Shown one piece after another: positions 48,652-59,089 of a stretch of 64,000 nucleotides of DNA. The position numbers and the translations under genes were made by a program. The stretch comes from Morella rubra (Eukaryota > Streptophyta > Magnoliopsida > Fagales > Myricaceae), in contig CM025853.1 in the NCBI GenBank assembly GCA_003952965.2, positions 21,002,348 to 21,066,347 of the forward strand, given 5' to 3'. The notes beneath the pieces are model-generated. The model ran no database searches. It saw only the letters and a program-made list of their open reading frames with translations, and was not told where the DNA came from. How positions within the stretch are numbered: the stretch's first letter is position 1; each line of letters opens with the position of its first letter.

Positions 48652-50685
48652 TTTTTTTTTTTTTTGAAACCACGTTGTTTTTGTTTTAGTTCGAGCAACA
48701 GAACAGAACAAATAAGTTCGAACACAACAGAAAGCATAAAAAAGCAGGAAAAAAACAACAAAAACAAAAACAAGCTAAAGCAAACTAAGGAGGTTCAAAG
48801 CCCTCATGCAACCAGGTTAACTTAGTCAGAAGCTCAGGATGAAAAGGGTAATCTCCGGAAGCAATTCTGGAGGTGGCCCAACGAGCAAGATGGTGCGCCA
48901 TATTGTTAGCACCTCGATAAACATGTTTCGTTGAGCAGAGGCTCATCATGTTCACAATAGATTTTGTTGCTGCGATCACATCATAGATTTTCCACTCCAA
49001 CCTCCTAGGAAAACTCCTGAAAGCATCAATCATAGTCTTAGAGTCCCCCTCCAAGATAATCTGCTTGTAGCCACATTCAGTAGCTACTTGGGCTCCAAAA
49101 TGCCCTGCCAGAGGCTCCCCAACCAGCGGGTCTGTGCTCTCTAGCCTCTTGACTGCAACTTTCTTCACCACCCCCCTACAATCTCGAATCACCACCCTTG
49201 CCACCGAAAAAGAATCCCTCACTACTACAGCAAAATTTACCTTCAGCATATGCCTGGGACGAGGTTCCCAATGTTGTCGTGGGCCTTCTTTACTCTTCAT
49301 AGCCCACGCATCCACATGGTCTCTACTAAACTTGAGAACGCTTTCAGTGAGGGTCTTTAAATTAGCCGTCTCCCCATGATGAACTGCCCTATTACGACTA
49401 AACCAAACCAAATCCACCGAGTTAGCAGCGAACAGTTGGAAGTGAAGGTGTTCTTTCGTCGAAATGCCGATTAAACTATGCCCGCAGAGTTCACAGACTT
49501 GAAGTTCTTGATCAGAGAAACCCAGCGGTTTTGCAATTTTCCCTTTCATTGGAAGAGTATCCCACACAACCTTCCAGAGCATTAATTTCAGTCTTTCATG
49601 AATCTGCATGCCCCATAATGCCTTCCATTCACTTGGCGTCAGCCTTTGATGCTGGGAGCTGCGCCTAGATGCCACAATCTCACCATACATGGCCTTGACA
49701 GTAAAGTCTCCTGATCTATCGGGAGCCCAAAAGAGCTTGTCTCCTTTTGCTTCAACTGGAAGTTGTATGTTTTGAATCGCAGCCACAGTTCCATCATCGA
49801 AAAGTTCCCTAAGCTTGCTTGAATCCCAACCAGCCCGATCACTGCTAAACAGCTCGCACACTTTCATCTCTACCTCCCTAGACCCTTCATCTCTTCTTGC
49901 TGTAGGTTTGAAACCAGGCAAAAGCGAAATCCATGGTGAATTCCAAACATTGATGCACTGACCGTCCCCCACTGAAAAACACGCACCAAGGTCCAAGTAC
50001 TTTCGTGCCTTGAAGATGCTCTGCCAAATCCAAGAAAGAGCCGCCCCTTTCTCTGCCTCCCAAAGGCTTCCCAAGTTGTAATACCTTGCCTTCAATAACT
50101 TGGTCCAAAGGAGATCTTCCCTAGAGGCGAGTTTCCACGCAAGCTTGGATATCAGGGCGTCATTTGTATCTTTTGTCAGCCGCAAACCCAATCCCCCTTG
50201 TGATTTCGGCATACAAATCGATTTCCAAGCTTTAAGATGTAGATTATGATTTCTTTCTAGTGGGAAGCCCCACCAAAATTTTTTAATAGTCGATCCATCT
50301 CCTTTGACCAATACTTCGGGAGAATGAAAAAGCTCAAGGGGTAAGACGGTAATGCTGCCGCAACTGTCCGGATCATGGTTGTTCTTCCAGCCTGTGATAG
50401 TAGCTTAGCCTTCCACCCAGAAATTTTTTGAAGCACCCTCTCCTTCATTCCCTCCATTGCCAATCCTTTAGCTCTTGGGATAAGGAGAGGCAAGCCCAAA
50501 TGTTTTGCTTTTGCCGGCATCTTCTTCAGATTCATTATCTGCATAATAGAGTTTGTTTGTTGGCCAACAAAATTCTTACTGAAGTGGAGTGATGATTTAC
50601 CTCTGTTTATTTTTTGACCCGACCAGCATGAATAAGTTATCTGTAAGATCATTAGTGATTTGGCATGTTTTGTGATGTAATTTTC
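48652..50685 (-). mobile_element. 5'-truncated LINE (L1-type)
   Basis: On the - strand the element starts in the RT domain at about 50685 and ends in a 14-base poly-A, seen as T at 48652-48665. 5' truncation with a 3' poly-A is the usual product of target-primed reverse transcription. It is a different, less decayed copy than the LINE at 12.9-15.6 kb. I could not establish a target duplication. Confidence 0.88.
48785..50652 (-). pseudogene. LINE ORF2 C-terminal half: RT tail, zf-RVT, RNase H
   Basis: The frame from 50652 reads CWSGQKINRGKSSLHFSKN, KHLGLPLLIPRAKGLAMEG, then KISGWKAKLLSQAGRTTMIR. A -1-type shift near 50260-50310 leads into a 508-codon uninterrupted frame: FWWGFPLERNHNLHLKAWKS, SQGGLGLRLTKDTNDALISK, a zf-RVT-like region (LKLMLWKVVWDTLPMKGKIA, LQVCELCGHS), then an RNase H domain (GEPLAGHFGAQVATECGY, IILEGDSKTMIDAF, NNMAHHLARWATS). 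The first catalytic Asp of RNase H, expected in KVNFDAAV, is missing: the sequence reads LKVNFAVVVRDSF. An uninterrupted frame of this length suggests a relatively young copy, but the 5' truncation and frameshift make it non-autonomous. Confidence 0.9.
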
Positions 50686-51215
50686 GCATCTTATTGTTTA
50701 TAGTTTGAGTTGTGCAGAAATTTTATGAACCCATTCACCCCCTTCTAAGTTTATTAGGGTCAGTTACGGATTTAAAATAGTTTGTTCATTATCTTTAAAA
50801 GAAAATGAGAAAAGAAAAATCACTAAAGAACAGTATTCTATCGGGTTTGGCTTGGTGGAGTTATTGGTAGAAAAGAGAACTTGATTATTTTGAAAACAGT
50901 AGAAAAGCTTCACGCAGGGGATACAAGTATCTAAGAAGAAATTAGAAGTATCTAAGAAGGGTTTTATACACTTAAATTGTTTCGCTATGTGCAATTTTGA
51001 CTTAAATATCCTTCCAATTAAACTATCTACCCATGGTATATCCACCAACCGATTGGCACTCTTCTCTAGATAACCCTAAAAGGTTAGGTGATTTTGTTGG
51101 GGGTTACTTATTTCTAGACAATCTATCGGTAGTTTATTAACATCTCGTGATATGCTCATTTCTATGTCAAGTTGAATTAACTAAAGCGTATGTGGTTGGT
51201 ATTGAATAAATTTCA
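50686..51215. other. Short intergenic stretch
   Basis: No coding region or repeat recognised; AT-rich. It lies between the LINE and the target duplication of the next hAT element. Confidence 0.5.
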
Positions 51216-51780
51216 GTCTCAAACAGTGGCGGATCCAGATCAAAATTCAAAGGGGTCGAATTTTAAAAGCGAAATGATAAGAAATTTCTTTTTCTTCGTA
51301 ATGCAAAAAATTATCTTAGAGTTAAAATATCGAAAATTAAAGATTAAAAACATTAAAAATATTAGAATACACGTACCGTACTATGTACTGCGATTGAGAG
51401 GTGACAATTGCATCCTACATTTTTGCATCTTCTGACAATTGCATCCAAATTCTAATTTAATTACATTACATTCAATTGACATTACAATCAAATTAATTAA
51501 AAATGATACTACTAAAAAAATCTCAATTTCACAAAATATTAAAATATTAAAATCTTTAATTCAAATTCAAATTTTAATATAATTATATTACATTCAATTG
51601 ACATTACAATTAAATTAATTAAAAATAATATTACCAAAAATTAAAAATGTTGGCCACTTCTGCATGCCCCTTCAACGAGCTTCTTTTTTCTTCTACTTCT
51701 CCCCACTTCTTTTTCTAAGAAAAAGTAAAAATAGTGAAATACACGCGTTCAAATAACACCGATCCACTTAGAAAAAAAAA

Positions 51781-52034
51781 ATAACACCGATCCCAAATCA
51801 CCACCCAACCTTTCTTAAAATGTATTAAAAGATTCCCTCGAGAAAAAGACCAAGAAGAAACCCCACCAATTCTCTCACCACAAAACTCTCTCTCTCATCA
51901 TTGAAAAAAAAAATAACACCGATCCCGAATCACCGCCCAACCTTTTCTAAAATGTATTAGAAGATTCCCTTGAGAAAAAGACCAAGAAGAAACCCCACCA
52001 ATTCTCTCACCACAAAACTCTCTCTCTCATCATT
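51781..52034. repeat. 132-bp tandem duplication inside the hAT element
   Basis: ATAACACCGATCCC begins at 51781 and at 51913. The copies agree through ACCAAGAAGAAACCCCACCA and CACAAAACTCTCTCTCTCAT, with few differences. A third partial start lies at 51752. Each unit ends in CT-rich leader-like sequence. Confidence 0.9.
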
Positions 52035-52184
52035 TTCCAAAGAAAAGAAACATAAACAGCGGGTTGTTTTTTCTGTTTAGTTTTCTCTCTCTCTCATCTC
52101 TTTCTTTATCTTTGAAAGACGACCAAAAAAAGTGGGCTTTGTGAGTTCCTCTCTCTCTCTTCCCCTTTTGCTGTTTCTCCAGAT

Positions 52185-52239
52185 TTCTAGAACACACATC
52201 ATAATTTTCTGTGACCACCCCTTGTTGTCTTCTATAAAT
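52185..52239 (+). promoter_or_regulatory. HSFB1: Captured promoter: heat-shock element and TATA box
   Basis: TTCTAGAA at 52185-52192 is a perfect head-to-head heat-shock element core. TATAAAT follows at 52233-52239, about 40 bases on. The first upstream ORF starts at 52286, leaving room for a transcription start near 52260-52270. Heat-shock-factor genes are often controlled by such elements. Activity here is inferred only. Confidence 0.6.
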
Positions 52240-52285
52240 GTGTAGCTTCCCCAAACTTTAGAAGACTAGTACCACAGGTCTCTAC

Positions 52286-52339
52286 ATGAATTCATGGTAT
52301 TTTTCGCAACTCAACCAAACAAGCCGGTTTCGGTTCTGA
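52286..52339 (+). promoter_or_regulatory. HSFB1: Upstream ORF 1 of the captured HSFB1 leader
   Basis: ATG at 52286, 17 codons, stop TGA, with the Phe/aromatic-rich ending TSRFRF. It precedes uORF2 by three bases. In Arabidopsis TBF1/HSFB1 the leader has two Phe-rich upstream ORFs that repress translation until immune induction, and the layout here matches (recalled, not checked). Confidence 0.65.
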
Positions 52340-52342
52340 TCA

Positions 52343-52450
52343 ATGGAAGCTGGTAGGACCATCAATCCAGTTCACTCTCGTTTCTTTCTTTCTGGGTTCT
52401 ACTGCTGGGGCTGGGAGTTCTTGATCGCTCTCTTGCTTTTCAGTTGCTAA
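52343..52450 (+). promoter_or_regulatory. HSFB1: Upstream ORF 2 (conserved-peptide uORF) of the captured HSFB1 leader
   Basis: ATG at 52343, 35 codons, stop TAA at 52448-52450. It starts MEAGRTINPVHS and its C-terminal part, RFFLSGFYCWGWEFLIALLL then FSC, is the hydrophobic aromatic core I know from the conserved uORF2 of HSFB1/TBF1 genes. The frame has no lesion. The main start codon lies 147 bases downstream. As a conserved-peptide uORF it normally represses translation of the main ORF in a sequence-dependent way; inside this transposon there is no longer a full main ORF to control. Confidence 0.75.
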
Positions 52451-52597
52451 ATAACTACGATCCTAGAAGGGGAGAACGAAATTGTTTCCGTTCTCATTTG
52501 ATTAGCTTTTTTCAGATTTGCTAGTCTTTTTTATAGTTTCTTTCGTAGAATAATTAAGGAAGGTTATGGTGGTTGGTGAGGGGTAAATCGGAGAGAT

Positions 52598-52702
52598 ATG
52601 TCTCAAAGGTCTATTCCGGCGCCGTTCCTGACAAAGACGTATCAGTTGGTGGATGATCCAGGCCCTGCAAGCTGCAAAACATGGGTTGGCCTGGGCCTGT
52701 GA
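52598..52702 (+). pseudogene. HSFB1: Truncated class-B heat-shock factor coding start (HSFB1/TBF1-like)
   Basis: ATG at 52598 gives MSQRSIPAPFLTKTYQLVDD followed by P, the exact beginning of the DNA-binding domain of class-B plant heat-shock factors. After about 21 codons homology stops. The frame continues for 13 codons of transposon sequence (GPASCKTWVGLGL) to TGA. Only the first helix of the DNA-binding domain is present, so no functional factor is made. HSFB1 fits better than HSFB2 because of the short N-terminus and the two upstream ORFs. HSFB1/TBF1 proteins act in the nucleus as regulators of heat and immune responses. Here it is a captured gene fragment, and the parent locus is outside the window. 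Confidence 0.85.
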
Positions 52703-52935
52703 GGATCGGGCCCCCATAGGCCCAGCCCAACTTATGAAAAAAAAAACTACATATAATTTTTTTTTCCGACGGTGCAATGGGCATCAGCCACTGGTCTCAA
52801 AGCTTTAAGATAAACACACAACTATTGTTATTCATTTGTTATCGGTTTTCTTAAATTTATTCTACTTTTTTTACTCGATTTATGAAATAACATAAATGAC
52901 TATTGAACCTTCTAGCAACTTCGAGGCAAATCTTT

Positions 52936-54130
52936 TGTCACGCCCTGTACTTGTACGTACCCACTACGCTCACTTAAAGTATTAGTATGCACACAAGGCA
53001 GGGATTACAGCACGAAAACTAAACCTGTTGCTGGAAGACTAAGTTGCCCTCGAGAAAAAGTTCAATGGAAGACTTACGAATTTAAAGGGGTGACTGCAGG
53101 GGTTACAAAATAGTTAGAGTTTTAGTACTGGTTTTGACAAAACGCACTATCTTATTTAGTGAAATAAGGCGTTTTAGGAAACGACTGGAAAAAAGTGTGA
53201 TAAAGCTTAAGCTTAGTAAAACCCAAAATGTGTTTTACAACCAAGGTGACAAAAACGTCCTTATGTGGACTACGACAAAAAGGCTAGTTACAAACGGTGA
53301 GCCTGCTAATGTTCACTGAGCCTACACAACTACGATAAACACAAAATGAAACTGTTTGAAATACAAACTAAGTAAAATCAAATAAATAAAACTAGCCTAC
53401 TCCTTGCCACTGCCGGCGGTAAGGGGTAGGGAACTACCAGCTCTGTTGGTGCATCTACGAGGCCAACATCCTTAGGTCCAGGGTGGGTCCCTGAGGTACC
53501 AGTGGGCAATGTGCTCCACTCGAGTCTCAAAGGAGTCTGAGACCCACACTCGAATGTGCAGAAACACAACGTAAGGGTCCACATCAAGGACCAATTGACT
53601 CTCGTATGATCACATCTCTTGTTAAAGAATTTGAGTACAAGGAAACAATACAAAAGACAGGGTGAGTCATACGAACTCAATAAGGTCGAAGAGAGGATAA
53701 GATAATAAATGTCACATGAAAAGTATGACAACAACATCATAAATATGATATATGACAAGTAATGGTGTATGCATGCTTTCATGCAATCAAACATGTATCG
53801 ATGTATGTGCAATGAGATGATGCAATACTCTTATTTCCCATCCATTCCTTTGGAGTTGAGGTGTATCAGCCATCTTCTCCGTTCACTCCCAGAGTTGGGT
53901 TGTGTGTCCCTTCTCTTCTCCGGGACTTGTCCCGTGCCACCTGCACCAGGACCCGATCATAGTAAGCACTTTGCCCCATTTGGAGTCCACCCTTTTCTCA
54001 TAGCAGTAGGTTGCACTCTCCCCTTAGTGAATGGTACCGTCACCCATAATTATGGAAGACACCTCGACTAATTTCGGTTTCTATTTCCCGGTCTTGGTCC
54101 TCTCAATGCTTCATGAATGTAGCCATAGAT
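52936..54130 (-). repeat. Left arm of the inverted-arm element
   Basis: Its reverse strand aligns with both right arms. Shared blocks are GGGTGACGGTACC, GGGTCCTGGTG, GGCACGGGACAAGTCCC (right arms GCACGGGACAGTCCC), ACACAACC, GACTCACCC and a coding-like stretch at about 53550-53400 reading KDVGLVDAPTELVVPYPLPP. It ends at the tip TGTCACGCCC. Confidence 0.78.
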
Positions 54131-55299
54131 GCTTAATCATTGCACAATTAATACAACACTTAATCATAATTCATCATTTACCATGCCTTAACAAATCCAT
54201 AATTCATTCATTATGCAAAACCAAGCATGCATAATGGTATAAAATAAATGATGAATTTCTTTTTAATGAAACGCTTTTTTCCCTACAACGACTTATTAGA
54301 AATTCATAATTTGTCTTTCTTTATGCTTTCTTTGCTTTTATTAATTGACTAATCTTATTCTATTACTACAACGTCCTTTATTAGATTTTTATATTCCTTT
54401 TCATAATTTACAGAATTTAAATGATTTAAAAGGGGCAACTAATTAATTATCAAAACTCTTTTATATTTTTATTATCTTACCCAAATTAATGGTTGGGCCT
54501 AATGGGTCCAAAAAGACCATAATGGGTCATTATATATATCACAATGTCATTGAAGTACGTATTTTAGGTTTTTAGGGGAGTATTGGGTCCATCATGGACC
54601 TTAACGGGCCAGGTGATTTGGGACCCTTAGAAATATGGGTTTGGGCTCAAATTTTTAGCACTTCAACTATTTTTAATGCTTAACCCATCCATGCACCAAG
54701 TGTTCTTTTCGGACCCATTTACCCTTCGTTTTTTCATAAATGCCGAAACTGTCCCTAACGGCTCCTAAGGGCATTTTTGTCATTTTAATTTATCTTTTTT
54801 CCTTGAAATTTTTAGGATACGACGATGGAACTCTAAAATTCATGTATGGAAAGTTTCGTACATAAATGACGCATATTTTTACATAAGAAAATAAACGTTG
54901 TGTTTCGAGTGCCATGAAAGTTATAAAGATATGCATGCATGTTATTTTCTTGTTCTTCTCTCAACTCCAAGGGTAAATTAAAATAGAACTTAATTAGATA
55001 ATTGGTAGTTAATTAATTAAACAATACAACTAATTATTAAAAGGAGAAACAAGGCTATTTAATAAACATCAACAATTAAGTAATTTAGTACGTGTTAATT
55101 GTTAGAAATAATCAAAGGAAAGACAATCGAATATTAGCTTTAGTCCTAAGTCCTATTAATTAGAATATTAATAGTACGTAATTAGTACGTACTAATATTT
55201 TACCTATTTTAAAGTTCAAATACATTTTGTGCCATATCTTTGCATTGTAAAATTAGAAAGTGCATATGTGCAGCTTATATTCAGATTACGTAAGTTGTG
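54131..55299. other. Spacer between the inverted arms
   Basis: AT-rich, no coding region. A block at 54490-54660 repeats GGGTCCA and GGGCC motifs without clear periodicity. Confidence 0.45.
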
Positions 55300-56440
55300 A
55301 ATCTTGTATGCTTATGATATGTCATATTGCATAATCATCTTATGGGTATGGGAAACACTGTTATGGCCAAAAAGAACCTATACCCAGAGGTGGTCCTAAG
55401 ATCGGGTGATGGTACCGTTCACATCGGAAGTGCAAGCCACCACTAAAGGAATAGTGGTTGTTTTCCTAGGCAATGGTACAAGGCTTGGCTAATTGGGTCC
55501 TGATGTGTGTGATGCACGGGACAGTCCCAGAGGAGAGGATAGACGCACAACCTTGACTCTGGGGGTTAAACAGAGCGCAGTAGGGACACCTCTACCGGAC
55601 CGAAAAAAGAAAGAAAAAGAATTGACTAGGAAACAGATGCATCATTTTTGTATTGCATTGATCATACATGATATTCTGTCTATTATTATCGATCTTATTT
55701 ATTGTATACTTGTTGCTATGATTGTTCCTACTCATTATTTCATATGTCATGTCCCTTTCCCCCTTTACTGAGTCAGTAGGACTCACTCCTTTTTCATTCT
55801 TGCATCTTGTATGTGGCGCTGTGGATACCAGACCCTGCAGATGAAGTTATCTAAGAGCGAGTAGATATTGGACCTCGACCCTTATATCCTAGCTAGTAAT
55901 GAAGATTTGAACGTGGGTTACGGACACGTTCGAGATACTAGTGGAGCATGAGCCCTACTAGTATCTTAAAGGACCACCACTACTCCTATTATCCCAACTT
56001 GAGGATTTTGAGCTGATTGATGTAGACTCAACCTTCCTTTGTATAGTTCCTTCTCCACTAGCTTTGCTGGCGAAAGGTAGTTGTGTCTCCCCTGAGACTA
56101 AGATAGTAGACCTAACTTCCAACACTGATGCAGAGGATTAGTAGAACTTAGATGCAGTTTCTTTTTTAGTTTCGTTAGCTTTTGTATATGACTTTTTATA
56201 ATCACGGTTGTATTAGTACGGAAAGCTTTAGAAAACTTTCACTTTTGTATCTATTTCTCTTTCTTTTGTAATCCTCTTGAAGGATGTCTTTTGTAAAAAG
56301 AGAAAAACCGTGATTAGTAATGAAATCGTGTATTTATTTCTTTAAAATTTCCTCTTATCTTAATTCTTTTCTTTTTGTATTCTCATGTTTTTCTTTTCTT
56401 TTATTCTCAAGAGTTTCAAACTTCGAAGAATTATATTAGC
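55300..56440 (+). repeat. Right arm copy A
   Basis: It aligns with 59090-60300. Shared sequence includes CCAGAGGTGGTCCTAAGATC, GCACGGGACAGTCCCAGA, GACACCTCTACC, TGACTCA-type motifs and, at 55990-56145, an open tail reading EDFELIDVDSTFLCIVPSPL and ending VDLTSNTDAED-stop. Similarity stops near 56440 without the terminal tip, which appears to be the piece at 60511-60726. Confidence 0.8.
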
Positions 56441-59089
56441 GCATTTATGTAATGCTCCTCTCTTTTTCACCTATTTGGCACATATATGATATAATATAAA
56501 TATTACTACATGGAATTTTCTTGCTTAATTTATTGCCTCTTTGAGCTTACATTATTTTGTTTTATATACTTGCTTTGCACATTTTTAATTCTCCTAATTT
56601 TCAAATATGTGATTATATTTGTTTTTATATCATTGAGCTTGATACTTAGTGTGATTTCATTTTTCAATTTACATGAGGGGCTTTGATTTTATTAAGAGTC
56701 TTTCATAATAATATTTAGCTTTAATTTTATCTCTTGTGCTATATTTACATTTTATTAAATTCCCATTTGCTTATGGCCGACTATAGTATACTCAAATAAC
56801 TCGCTTTTAAACCTCTCCACTTTATATCTTAGTAGTTAATGTTTGCATCCCTGCAATAATTGTTTTGAAGTCTCATGCGTGGCCGATCAAGTATAAAAGC
56901 CAACTACTTGCTTTTGTTTTGTTTTGTCTCTCTCTCTCTCTTCCGTAACCGACTGCTTGGGCGATTGTAATTGGTCTTCATTGTGTCTTTTCTGCATGCA
57001 GTCACACGTGTAGGCAATAGAGATTTTGGCAATCACAATGATTGCCTAGAAAAGAGCTCAAGAAACATGTGTCATCTAAGCTTTGTTGCCGCCATTTAGC
57101 CACTTAATTCGGTTGCTTTTCTTGTTTAACTTGAGTTCATAATTACTTAGGATAGAGACATGCATACATATGGCACAATATCCCTTTTTGGCCTATCAAA
57201 TGAACCATTGAGAGAGCTGCCTTCTTTGAGTTAGCAATCAGTGCATCATTAGATCTTATAGACCTAGGCTGCACCAACAAACCACCGGTTAATGAAGGGA
57301 CCTCGTTGCTAACGAAAAGAAAGAAAGAGAGTGAGATAAAGATGAATGTGTGAGGCTTAGTCGCATAAGAGAAGAGAAAGTAGGAGCCGCCATTTGACCG
57401 AAAGAAAGAGAGGAGAGAAACAACAGAGAAAGGAGAGAAACCGAAGGGAAGTAGAGAAGAATCTAAGAGCAAAGGGAAAGGAACCACCAAAAGAAAGAAA
57501 AAAAAAGTTTGGGGGGAAAGAAGAAGAGCAGTCGGTCATCCTTTGTCCCCTTGCTTTTGGAAATTTTCAGCCTTTGTCTTGTCTCTTTCTCTCATCTTTT
57601 TGTTTTGGCATTACTTTAGGTACTTTTGCTTTTACTATTGCTCAAGATTTATCACCGAACCAAGCAAGGGAAGGGATTGTAGTTGAAGTCAATGGAGTTG
57701 GCATGGATAAAGATTCATTTAGATAAACTTGTGCTTTTAGAAGAAAAGTGGCTTTTCATTCATAGTCGTGGTTCTGTACGTAAGAGTTAGCTAAAGTTTC
57801 TTTTTGACCTTGTGGTTTTACATGTAAATAGTTTAGTGTGTAGAGACTTATACGGCACCTTCTTGAATCCATTGAGACTTGATGATGCAAACGAGGATTT
57901 AAGGTAGAAAGAGGTCACGGTTAGTGGAAAAAGTCACTTTTTAGTGCTCTTGACTTTAGTGACATGCATTGTGTGCTGTGTGGTGAAAGAAGGAAAGAAA
58001 TGGAAAACATCTTTTTGCATGTGGTTGATTGACTAGTCTTCTTCTCTGCAGGTATTGGATTTTTAGGTTTAAACTTCAAAAATCACATTGGATAATGGAT
58101 TTTCGTTTGTGAATGTGACCGACGAGGCATCCATAGCTTTTCATTGGATGATTTAGAGATGTTGTATAACGTGGTCTGCTGCGCTGAAATGGGGTTCTTT
58201 AATGACTGGGGGTTGTATTTCATCGTAACCCGTATGTTGCAGAAAAGAATAGTTTTTGTTGTATTGATGTTGTTAGTCAGGTGGCCGTGATGCAATAAAC
58301 ACTTTGCTATGCCTAATGTTAAAAGTTAAAAGTAAGTCAAGCACACATTGTTGCCGTGATGCAGTAGGAAAGTGTAAATGAGGCTAACGTAAACTTTTAG
58401 TTTTATTACTATAACGTGTAAATGGGGCTGACTAGTTTAGTATATAAATAAATAAGTAATCAGACTTTTTGCTAGTAATTTGAGGCTGAGACTTGTTAAG
58501 AGAATTTGATTTCTCTGCTCCTATTGTAGATGGAAATAGAGAAAGATTCACTTTAAAAAAAATTAATGTCTTTGCATTTTATTGAGTTTAGAAATCATGC
58601 TATCTTGATTTTTACATGTAGTTAAATAGTTGTAAGTCTTACACTAAAATTCTCAGCAAAATTGGCTAAAATAGAAATGACCGACTTGCCTTGGAAGCAC
58701 ATAGGAGCAATTCCGGCTACTTGTAGAGCAAATTAGGGTACGAGTGTTCAAGCCTAAAATTTAGATCTATGGTTAATATGGCCTTAATTCAAGGGAGATA
58801 AGGCAGAAAATTTGAGATATAACTAACTTACATTAGGCCCACAACACAAGGCCTAATGTGAGGAAAGAACCGGCCTAATAGGATAATAATTATTTGATTA
58901 AAACATAGATTATTACTTCTTCACTAAAAACTATGTATTGTCATTGTTATTGGGACATTGAAGAATAATTTAAGAATATAAGAGAGAATCATCAAAGTTT
59001 AAATATAAGACTTTGGTCCAATAAGTTAAAATTAGTACGTGAACCATGTTTCATTTCTCTTTTAAGTGTTCAAATGTCATCTACGATGT
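56441..59089. other. Sequence between right arms A and B
   Basis: No recognised coding region. It contains CT and GA tracts (56925-56940, 57300-57510). The open frame at 57394-57726 is low-complexity Lys/Arg/Glu followed by an unrelated tail. It may be the internal part of a second element or a separate insertion. Confidence 0.4.

Larger units (their letters stand above)
51224..52793. mobile_element. Non-autonomous hAT-type element carrying a captured HSFB1 promoter, leader and 5' coding fragment
   Basis: The ends are CAGTGGCGGAT and the inverse of CAGTGGCTGAT. Both sides carry the identical 8 bases GTCTCAAA (51216-51223 and 52794-52801), a hAT-type insertion of 1570 bp. The left 170 bases (CGTAATGCAAAAAATTATCT, TTAAAAACATT, ATACACGTAC) match the element at 13823-14952, so both belong to one family. 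A 120-bp-period repeat lies at about 51460-51650 and a 132-bp tandem repeat at 51781-52034. From 52050 or earlier to about 52660 the content is not transposon-like: heat-shock element, TATA box, two upstream ORFs and the start of a class-B heat-shock factor. No transposase is encoded. Confidence 0.88.

Noticed and set aside
55493..55771. 92-codon open frame in right arm A
   Set aside because: The corresponding frame is not maintained in arm B, unlike the downstream tail, so it is chance.
57394..57726. 110-codon open frame rich in Lys, Arg and Glu
   Set aside because: The first half is translation of a GA-rich low-complexity tract (also open on the other strand). There is no homology or exon context.
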